NCBI RefSeq assembly: GCF_031010195.1
Contig: NZ_JAUAMC010000014.1
Span: 1 to 64,000, forward strand
Direction: 5' to 3'
DNA from: Halomonas sp. SpR8
GTDB lineage: Bacteria; Pseudomonadota; Gammaproteobacteria; Pseudomonadales; Halomonadaceae
Length of the DNA stretch: 64,000 bases
Both the position numbers and the translations under genes were made by a program. Of this stretch, positions 16,758 through 23,219 are shown piece by piece (the first letter of the stretch is position 1; each line of letters begins with the position of its first letter). A model generated the notes under the pieces. The model worked only from the letters and a program-made list of their open reading frames with translations, searched no databases and had not been told where the DNA came from.

Positions 16758-18094
16758 CCTAGCCCCTCGACGCCCTGAGGCGTTAGCAGCTCATGGGCAG
16801 GGAGTGCGGTATAGGGAGCTGGTGGCGGGGCCGCCTCATCGCAGCCCAACGCCTGCGCTACTCGCAGCGCGCTCCAAACGCCGTCTTCGTGGAAGCCGTT
16901 TCGCCAGTAGGCGCCGCAATAGTGGGTGCGATGGGCTGTAGACGAAATGTCGGCGTATCGCGTCTGCGCCGCTTGGCCAGCCAAAGTGAACTGTGGATGT
17001 GTGTAGGTATAGCGGCCAAGTACCTTGCTGGGATCGATGCTGGCGCTGTCATTTAGGGTGACGCAAAACGTGGTGTCACTGTCGATCCGCTGCAAGATAT
17101 TCATGTCATAAGTGACCGATACCCGCGCTTCGCTATCGCGTTGGTCAAGACGATAATTCCAGCTCGCCCAGGCACGTCGGCGACGCGGTAGCAGGGCGGT
17201 GTCGGTATGCAGCACCACCTCGTTATCCTGGTACGGCATTGCGCCAAGCACTTCCTGCTCGGCGCTACTGGCGTCGCCCAGCATGGCCAGTGCCTGGTCT
17301 GCGTGGCAGGCGAGCACCACCTGGTCAAAGCGCTGAGTGCCAGAAGGCGTTGTAATATAAACACCGTTGCGCTCACGGGTGATGTTAATAACCGGTGTGT
17401 TGAGGTGAATACGCGATGCATAGGGCGCCGTTAGGCTGGGAATATAACTCTTCGAGCCTCCCACCAGGGTGTACCACTGCGGACGATGATTAACCGATAG
17501 CAGGCCGTGATTACGGAAAAAGCGCACGAAAAAAGCCAGCGGAAAAGCGCGAAGATCGTTGATGCTGGCTGACCAAATAGCTGCGCCCATGGGCAGCAAG
17601 TAGCGTTGCTGAAAGTCGCGATTGTAATGATGCTGGTCAAGATACTCTCCCAGCGTCATGTGGGCGGGCAACTGCTCGCTCTCGAGCGCTTTAGTGGCCT
17701 GTTTATTAAAGCGCAGGATGTCGCGCAGCAGGCGATAGAACGAGGGATTGATCAGGTTGCGGCGCTGGGCAAACAGCGACCCTAATGTATGGCCGTTATA
17801 CTCAAAATCCCGCGCCGTTTCATGAACTGAAAAGCTCATTTCGGTGGCTTGTGAGGCGACGCCCAGTGTAGCCATCAGGCGCTGAAAGTGTGGATAGGTC
17901 CAATCGTTAAAGACAATAAAGCCGGTATCGATAGCGTGCGACTGGCCATCAACATTCACGTCCATGGTAGCGGTGTGACCACCTAAGCGTGAGTCCGCTT
18001 CAAACAGCGTCACTTCGTGCTGAGCCGAGAGATACCAGCCAGCGGCCATGCCGCTAACGCCACTACCGACAATCGCAATTCGCTGCGAGCTCAT
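16754..18094 (-). CDS. FAD-dependent amine oxidase-like protein
   Basis: A 446-residue flavoprotein of the amine-oxidase/desaturase fold. It opens with the dinucleotide-binding motif IAIVGSGVSGMAAGWYLS and continues with FEADSRLGGHTATMDV and IDTGFIVFNDWTYPHFQRLM. The C-terminus has THYCGAYWRNGFHEDGVWSA, the usual second FAD contact. In Cfa/DUF1365 clusters it is thought to oxidise or desaturate acyl chains, but no substrate is proven to my knowledge. It overlaps its neighbours by 4 bases on both sides. Confidence 0.88.
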   Translation of the reverse strand: MSSQRIAIVGSGVSGMAAGWYLSAQHEVTLFEADSRLGGHTATMDVNVDGQSHAIDTGFIVFNDWTYPHFQRLMATLGVASQATEMSFSVHETARDFEYNGHTLGSLFAQRRNLINPSFYRLLRDILRFNKQATKALESEQLPAHMTLGEYLDQHHYNRDFQQRYLLPMGAAIWSASINDLRAFPLAFFVRFFRNHGLLSVNHRPQWYTLVGGSKSYIPSLTAPYASRIHLNTPVINITRERNGVYITTPSGTQRFDQVVLACHADQALAMLGDASSAEQEVLGAMPYQDNEVVLHTDTALLPRRRRAWASWNYRLDQRDSEARVSVTYDMNILQRIDSDTTFCVTLNDSASIDPSKVLGRYTYTHPQFTLAGQAAQTRYADISSTAHRTHYCGAYWRNGFHEDGVWSALRVAQALGCDEAAPPPAPYTALPAHELLTPQGVEGLG

Positions 18095-18876
18095 GACGGC
18101 TCCTTCTGGGCGCGGGTCATGCGCAGGCCAATCTGACGGCGTAGGGCGGGCGGCATAATGCCCAGCAGTTTAACCAGATAGGTGAACCGGCGTGGAAAGT
18201 GGATATCCAGCCGACCCTTAACCAACCCTGCGATAATGGCGTCGGCCGCTTGTTCGGCGGTGACCTGCATCGGCATAGGAAAGTCATTACGCTCGGTGAG
18301 TGGCGTTTTGACAAAGCCAGGATGGATAAGGCTGACCTCGATGCCTTCCTGATCAAGATCCAAACGCAGTGACTCTAAAAAGTAACTTACCGCGGCTTTA
18401 GACGCGCCATAGGCCTCCGCGCGGGGTAACGGTAAGTAAGCTGAAGCGCTTGACGTGGCGGCTAGCCGGGCGGGCAAACCCTCTTTACGCGCCGCGCGCA
18501 GCAGAGGCAGGGCGGCTTCGACGCCGTATAAAGTGCCAAATAGATTAGGTTTAAATACCCGCTCGACTAGATCCATATCGAACTGACGAGCATTCAGGTA
18601 TTCGCAGGTACCGGCGTTGAACAGCGCCAGATCTAACGCCCCCAGGCGCTCACGAATAGTCTCGGTAGCACCAAGCACTGCTTGGCGGTCGCTGATATCT
18701 AGCGGAAGAGGATGGGCATTGGGGAGGCCCTGGCACAGCGCTTCGAGTGCCTCAGCGCTGCGGGCGCTAAGCACCACCTGATGACCTTGGTTGATCAGCT
18801 TACGCGCAAGCGCTTCACCAATGCCTGAGGTGGCACCGGTTAACCAGATGCGTTGGGGCGTTTTCCAAGTACTCAT
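18091..18876 (-). CDS. Short-chain dehydrogenase/reductase
   Basis: A classical SDR of about 261 residues with the NAD(P) site TGATSGIGEALARKL, NAG (LFNAGTCEYLNA), a catalytic Ser in ATSSASAYLPLPRA and YGASKAA as the YxxxK motif, all intact. The substrate is unknown. A start at 18876 is preferred over an upstream TTG because AGGAGG sits four bases before it. It is the fourth gene of the operon behind the regulator and ends inside the amine-oxidase start. Confidence 0.9.
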   Translation of the reverse strand: MSTWKTPQRIWLTGATSGIGEALARKLINQGHQVVLSARSAEALEALCQGLPNAHPLPLDISDRQAVLGATETIRERLGALDLALFNAGTCEYLNARQFDMDLVERVFKPNLFGTLYGVEAALPLLRAARKEGLPARLAATSSASAYLPLPRAEAYGASKAAVSYFLESLRLDLDQEGIEVSLIHPGFVKTPLTERNDFPMPMQVTAEQAADAIIAGLVKGRLDIHFPRRFTYLVKLLGIMPPALRRQIGLRMTRAQKEPS

Positions 18877-18920
18877 CAAGCCTCCTAATGCGCCCCGCCT
18901 GCACCTTTAAATGGGTGCGG

Positions 18921-19352
18921 TTAGGCAAGGCGTTTTTTTAACCAGCGAATGGCGCTACCCATCAGCGGTAGATGTTCGTAAAGCATGGCCCCCGCATCAA
19001 AGTAGTCGCGGTGCTGTGAGACGCGCCCATCATTAGCGAACGTCAGTGCGCTGCAGCCCTCTACTTCTATCCTACGTCCGGAGGCCAGCTTTGGATGCAC
19101 GAATGACATGGTCCAAGTCACAAAAGCCTGCTGACCCTGTAACTGCCGAGTGTGATAACTGAATTGGCACGCCTCGACATTTTCATACATGGTTGAAAAA
19201 TACCGCTCTAACGCTTTAATTCCTTCAATCTTATGCAGCGGATCGCTAAAAATAATATCATCAGTATATACCTCGTATAGTTTTTCTGTACATGTGTTGT
19301 CTAGTTTTTTAAAAAAGGCACAGAACGCCTCCAGCGCCGCAGGCTCAGCCAT
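18921..19352 (-). CDS. NTF2-like (SnoaL-type) protein
   Basis: A 143-residue protein of the nuclear-transport-factor-2 fold: FFKKLDNTCTEKLYEVYTDD at the N-terminus, then IIFSDPLHKIEGIKALERYF, the usual cone-shaped ligand-pocket layout with SFVHPKL and the C-terminal QHRDYFDAGAMLYEHLPLMG. Related proteins lie in the same photolyase/Cfa clusters in other proteobacteria. It may be an isomerase, a hydrolase or a binding protein; no catalytic set can be assigned. Confidence 0.83.
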   Translation of the reverse strand: MAEPAALEAFCAFFKKLDNTCTEKLYEVYTDDIIFSDPLHKIEGIKALERYFSTMYENVEACQFSYHTRQLQGQQAFVTWTMSFVHPKLASGRRIEVEGCSALTFANDGRVSQHRDYFDAGAMLYEHLPLMGSAIRWLKKRLA

Positions 19353-19399
19353 AGCGGGTCTCCTTTCTTTATGAAGTTATGCAGTCGTTAACCAGAAAT

Positions 19400-20821
19400 T
19401 TATTTAGGCAGTGATTTAAACGCCTCTAAGGCGCGCTGGCGTGCTGCATTATGGTCGACAATGGGGGTTGGATAGTCGGTTAGTTGATCGTGCGGCGGCG
19501 CATGGCGCGCCTTGGCGGGCAGCTCGGCAAGCTCGGGCAGCCAGTGGGCAATAAATTCACCTTCCGCGTCAAAGCGCGTGGATTGGGTGGTGGGGTTGAA
19601 AATACGAAAGTAAGGAGCGGCATCGGTACCCGTCGAGGCTGCCCACTGCCAGCCGCCGTTATTAGCGCAAAACTCTCCATCCACCAAATGCTGCATGAAG
19701 AAGGCTTCGCCACGCCGCCAATCAATCAATAGGTGTTTACTTAAAAACATCGCCGTGACCATGCGCAGCCGGTTGTGCATCCAGCCGGTCGTCACTAGCT
19801 GGCGCATAGCGGCATCGACAATCGGGTAGCCCGTTCGCCCCTCGCACCAGGCTTGAAAGCCTTCGTCATCGTCGCGCCAGGCCAGCTGCTTGGTATGTTC
19901 TTGGAAGGGTTGGTAGCGACACACCTGCGGAAAACCCACCGCTACGTGCTGATAAAACTCCCGCCACACCAGCTCGTTGACCCAGGTGGTAAGGCCGATA
20001 TCGCCGTCTGCCAAATGGCCGCCATTCTCAGCCATTACCGCTTGCAAGCACTGACGGTAGGAGATCATGCCCAATGCCAGATAGGGGGAAAGTTCACTGG
20101 TACCGCGCACCTTGGGTAGGTCGCGCTGGGCCTTATAGTGGCGGCCGCGAAAACGCAAAAAACGCGCCAAATTATCCGCCGCGGCGCTTTCGCCAGCAGG
20201 CCACAGCCGTCCATCAATCGGCGTGTCGCTGAGTTCCGGCAGTGCAGGCAGTGGATCGCTTTTAATGTCTAGCGCCGTTTGCACCTTTGGCGTATCGCGC
20301 AGCGCTAACTGTTCGCTGCTGACTTGCTTATGCCAGGCCTTGGAAAACGGCGTAAAAACCCCGTAGTAGTCGCCTTTACCGGTTAATAGACTGCCGGGGG
20401 CAAACGCCATGCTATCGTGGTAACCATGGGCGGCAATGCCGGCCTGCTTAAACGCATCCTGCACGGCTTGATCACGGCGGCGCTCGTTGAGCACGTACTC
20501 GTGGTTAAAGTGCAACTGCTCGACGTCATACTCGCGAGCAATCTCAAGCAGTGCTTCAGGCGCCTGATCATAGCGCTCAATATCGCGATGCAGCAGCGGA
20601 ATATTTAAACCGTTAAGGGCTGTTTTAACAGCGGCGACACCGCGAGCCCAAAAATCCAGCTTATTGGCACCGTGACCGTGATCTTGCCACTGAGGAATGC
20701 TGCGCAAAAATACTGCTATCACCGGGCCTTTGGCTGCAGCAGCGGCAAGTGCGCTGTTATCGTCAATACGTAGGTCGCTGCGTAGCCAAATTAACTGCCG
20801 TTTCATAGATTTACCGGGCAT
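19400..20821 (-). CDS. phrB: Deoxyribodipyrimidine photolyase
   Basis: PhrB splits cyclobutane pyrimidine dimers using blue light and reduced FAD. The 473-residue protein has the antenna domain (LIWLRSDLRIDDNSAL) and the FAD/DNA domain (GTSELSPYLALGMIS; WVNELVWREFYQH; EGRTGYPIVDAAMRQL; NNGGWQWAASTGTDAAPYFR). ATG 20821 has AGGAGG four bases upstream; the inner ATG (MKRQ) lies 19 bases from it. A clear terminator separates the gene from the regulator upstream, so expression needs read-through or a promoter in the roughly 15 bp after the terminator. Confidence 0.97.
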   Translation of the reverse strand: MPGKSMKRQLIWLRSDLRIDDNSALAAAAAKGPVIAVFLRSIPQWQDHGHGANKLDFWARGVAAVKTALNGLNIPLLHRDIERYDQAPEALLEIAREYDVEQLHFNHEYVLNERRRDQAVQDAFKQAGIAAHGYHDSMAFAPGSLLTGKGDYYGVFTPFSKAWHKQVSSEQLALRDTPKVQTALDIKSDPLPALPELSDTPIDGRLWPAGESAAADNLARFLRFRGRHYKAQRDLPKVRGTSELSPYLALGMISYRQCLQAVMAENGGHLADGDIGLTTWVNELVWREFYQHVAVGFPQVCRYQPFQEHTKQLAWRDDDEGFQAWCEGRTGYPIVDAAMRQLVTTGWMHNRLRMVTAMFLSKHLLIDWRRGEAFFMQHLVDGEFCANNGGWQWAASTGTDAAPYFRIFNPTTQSTRFDAEGEFIAHWLPELAELPAKARHAPPHDQLTDYPTPIVDHNAARQRALEAFKSLPK

Positions 20822-20837
20822 AGGGCCTCCTACGGCA

Positions 20838-20872
20838 CAAAAAAAGGCCGGTCGCCGGAGGGGCGAACGGCC
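20838..20872 (-). terminator. Intrinsic terminator or attenuator between the LitR-like gene and phrB
   Basis: Read on the minus strand: GGCCGTTCGCC, a 5-base loop, GGCGACCGGCC (one mismatch), then seven T residues. It lies 19 bases after the regulator stop and only about 17 bases before the phrB start. Confidence 0.85.
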
Positions 20873-20890
20873 ATGTTAAAAATCTGCGGC

Positions 20891-21811
20891 TTAGAGTACG
20901 CCCGACTCGCGTAATAGCGGGCGCAACCGAGCGATCGCCTGGGGCAAATCATCGCCAAGCATGTGCACTGGGCCGCCGCTGAGATCGGCTTGGCGTAGAC
21001 GAGCCACCTCGCCACATACACCAATGGGTACGTTCAGCGTCTTTGCTGCCTTGGGCAGCGCTTGATGGATATAGCTATCGTTTTCCCGCTGACCGCTTGA
21101 GAGCAGCACCAGCGATGAGTGTAGCCGCGCGACTGCCTGGGGAAGGTCTTCTAGCGGCAGCGAGTGATCAAACATCTGTACACGATAGCCCTGCTCGCTG
21201 GCCATCAGCGCCGACATCAACACCCACAAAGGGCCGGGGTCATCGGGCATCGCATTAAGCAGAATCAGCGGTCCACGGGTAGCTTGGTTGGCATAGTGCA
21301 GGCGGATACCCACTTGGCTGCGCAAAAACGCTTCCAGTGTGCGACGTACTAATTGATCCGACTGAATGGCCCACTTAGCTTCTAAGCTTAAAATGACCGG
21401 CTGCCAGAGCTCGTTGATGGCAATGCTCAGCGGGTAGAGCGCTAAGCTCTGATGATAAAACGCCTCTAATTTGGGGAGATCTAACGCCTCGATGATGGCT
21501 TGCAGCTGCTGGCGCTGACTCGCCCAGTCACCCGCATCAGGCGTCGGGGGCTCAATTGTTTCTGGCTGGTCAAGCAAGTCGGCGACTTGACTGACCGGCA
21601 CACCACGATTGAGCCACTGCAAAATGCGTTCGATGCGGGTAATGTCGTCCTGTGCGTAAAGCCGATGACCTTTCGGGGTGCGCTGAGGGCGAATCAACCC
21701 ATAGCGTCGTTCCCAAGCGCGAAGCGTGACCGAATTCACCCCAGTTAAGCGAGAAACCTCGCGTATCGGATAGAGTGGCGTATCGGGGGGGTGGATCGCC
21801 TTAAGACTCAT
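20891..21811 (-). CDS. LitR/CarH-like MerR-family regulator lacking B12 ligands
   Basis: A 306-residue regulator with an N-terminal MerR winged helix (YPIREVSRLTGVNSVTLRAW, RRYGLIRPQRTPKGHRLY) and a C-terminal region shaped like the helical bundle plus Rossmann cobalamin domain of CarH. The B12-contact residues are changed: after the conserved Trp147, the CarH Glu-His pair becomes Arg157-Thr158, and the cobalt-binding His is replaced by Gly193 in DDPGPLW. It therefore probably cannot sense light through adenosylcobalamin. In Pseudomonas, comparable LitR proteins work with a separate LOV-domain partner, as I recall; none is in this window. It heads the photolyase/lipid gene run. Confidence 0.88.
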   Translation of the reverse strand: MSLKAIHPPDTPLYPIREVSRLTGVNSVTLRAWERRYGLIRPQRTPKGHRLYAQDDITRIERILQWLNRGVPVSQVADLLDQPETIEPPTPDAGDWASQRQQLQAIIEALDLPKLEAFYHQSLALYPLSIAINELWQPVILSLEAKWAIQSDQLVRRTLEAFLRSQVGIRLHYANQATRGPLILLNAMPDDPGPLWVLMSALMASEQGYRVQMFDHSLPLEDLPQAVARLHSSLVLLSSGQRENDSYIHQALPKAAKTLNVPIGVCGEVARLRQADLSGGPVHMLGDDLPQAIARLRPLLRESGVL

Positions 21812-21834
21812 GGGCGCCAGTACCTCTTCGTTGA

Positions 21835-21853
21835 CTGCAGCGCCGCGCTGCAG
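21835..21853. promoter_or_regulatory. 19-bp palindrome in the LitR-like gene leader
   Basis: CTGCAGCGC and GCGCTGCAG form perfect 9-bp arms around one central base, 24 bases before the regulator start. This is a plausible autoregulatory operator or a leader hairpin. Confidence 0.5.
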
Positions 21854-21950
21854 GGGCTTGTTATTGTTCGCCGCGGCGAAGGTGATTCATGTTCCATTTA
21901 AAGGTTGCCTGATTCAAAAACTAAACATTAGCACGATACTGTATGCCCAT

Positions 21951-21980
21951 TTGTACAACTTGTCGCTACCCGGTACAACC
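21951..21980. promoter_or_regulatory. Repeated GTACAAC sites upstream of the LitR-like gene
   Basis: GTACAAC occurs at 21953-21959 and again at 21973-21979, exactly 20 bp (two helical turns) apart. The first copy is inside the palindrome TTGTACAA. CarH/LitR-class operators are known to be TACA-containing repeats, so this is the best candidate operator region of the operon. The exact 11-bp CarH repeat spacing is not matched. Confidence 0.45.
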
Positions 21981-22017
21981 TTTATAAGAATCCTTCTTAA
22001 TCATTTAAGCTCGCTCT

Positions 22018-22137
22018 TTATTGAACCGACTGGCCTATTAGCGCCTTTCCTAAACGGTGGCCGGATAGCCAGGCATCCTCAACGCGGCCGTCGCGGAAGC
22101 TGTCGCCGCGCAGAGCCAAGCCACTTGCATTGTATAA
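22018..22137 (-). pseudogene. C-terminal remnant of a renalase-like FAD oxidoreductase
   Basis: Minus-strand translation reads LYNASGLALRGDSFRDGRV, then EDAWLSGHRLGKALIGQSVQ, then a stop. The pattern G(L)xLxGDxxxxGRVEDAWLSG is the second FAD-contact motif at the C-terminus of NAD/FAD-dependent renalase-like proteins. The frame cannot be followed upstream past about 22137, and the rest of the gene (usually over 300 codons) is missing, so this is a deletion remnant. Such genes often sit next to photolyase or TIGR01777 genes. Confidence 0.6.
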
Positions 22138-22313
22138 GAAAACATGTGCGCAAGTAGTTGATGGCTGCGCATAGCGTCATCGATGAGCGTGCCGGTGTAG
22201 CGCTTTTGACCATCATTGTGCGCCTGCTGGCCGCGTGAACTAGCCTGATAGGTAAGTGTCGGCCAGGCGGCTATGTAGGATTTCAACGATGCCACCAACA
22301 GGAGCAAAACCCC

Positions 22314-23216
22314 ATGCGCGTACTAATCACCGGAGGCAGTGGCTTTGTCGGCCAGCGGCTCTGTCGGCAGTTAGTCGAACAAGGTCACGAGGTGCAGGTG
22401 GTCTCCCGCTCGCCGCACCAGGTGCAGGATCGCTTGCCGAGCAGTTGTGACATTCGTGATAGCGCCCAGGCGTTTATTGAATCGCCACCGGATGCATTGA
22501 TTAACCTCGCTGGCGAGCCGATTGCCGCCAAGCGCTGGAGCGATGAGCAGAAAGCCAAGCTGATTAACTCCCGGGTGGCGGCGACCGAACAGTTGGTAGT
22601 GCTTTGCGAGCAGCTTAAAGCTAACGGCCAACCTTTGCCCAAGGTGATGGTGTCGGGTTCAGCGATGGGCTACTACGGTGATCAGGGCAAGCGGGTGGTA
22701 ACTGAAGAGACCATGCCTACTGAGGAGTTTGCCCATCGCTTGTGCAAACAGTGGGAGGCCGCCGCCCGACCCATTGAGGCAATGGGGGTGCGTTTGACGA
22801 TTGTGCGCATTGGCCTGGTGTTGGAGGCGGGCGGCGGTAGTCTGGAGAAGATGCTGCCGCCGTTTAAGCTAGGGTTAGGGGGGCGCTTTGGCAGCGGCGA
22901 GCAGTTTATGCCGTGGATTCACCGCGACGATTTAGTTGCGGCGATCCTGTTTCTTATCGACCAAGACGGCTTGAGCGGCGCCTTCAATGGCAGCGCTCCA
23001 CACCCGGTGACCAATGCCACCTTTACTAAAACCTTGGCCAGCCACCTCAATCGCCCGGCCATTTTCCCAGTCCCCGCTTTTGTACTGAAAGCGGGCTTCG
23101 GGGAAATGTCGCGGCTACTGCTGACCGGGGCCGATATGCGCCCCGCACGCCTTGAAGAGGCAGGGTTTACCTTCCAGTACCCCACCCTCGACAAGGCGCT
23201 TGAGGCGATTCTTTAG
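22314..23216 (+). CDS. TIGR01777 family NAD-dependent epimerase/dehydratase
   Basis: A 300-residue YfcH-like extended SDR. It has the NAD motif TGGSGFVGQRLCRQL, NLAGEPIAAKRWSDEQKAKL, SGSAMGYYGDQG and FMPWIHRDDLV, all typical. The usual YxxxK is not evident, and the true substrate of the family is unknown. AACAGGAGC precedes ATG 22314. It converges on rapA with only three bases between the two stops and no terminator between them. Confidence 0.9.
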   Translation: MRVLITGGSGFVGQRLCRQLVEQGHEVQVVSRSPHQVQDRLPSSCDIRDSAQAFIESPPDALINLAGEPIAAKRWSDEQKAKLINSRVAATEQLVVLCEQLKANGQPLPKVMVSGSAMGYYGDQGKRVVTEETMPTEEFAHRLCKQWEAAARPIEAMGVRLTIVRIGLVLEAGGGSLEKMLPPFKLGLGGRFGSGEQFMPWIHRDDLVAAILFLIDQDGLSGAFNGSAPHPVTNATFTKTLASHLNRPAIFPVPAFVLKAGFGEMSRLLLTGADMRPARLEEAGFTFQYPTLDKALEAIL

Positions 23217-23219
23217 CGA

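Larger units (their letters stand above)
21812..22313. other. 502-bp gap: operon control region and gene remnant
   Basis: There is no intact gene here. The left half (about 21812-22000) is AT-rich and holds the palindrome and GTACAAC repeats of the LitR-like gene. The middle (22018-22137) keeps the end of a lost oxidoreductase gene on the minus strand. The right end carries the leader of the TIGR01777 gene. An open frame of 85 codons at 22050-22307 on the minus strand overlaps the remnant in a different frame and resembles nothing I know. Confidence 0.6.

Noticed and set aside
22050..22307. An 85-codon open frame on the minus strand as a gene
   Set aside because: It overlaps the oxidoreductase remnant in another frame, has no ribosome binding site and resembles no family.
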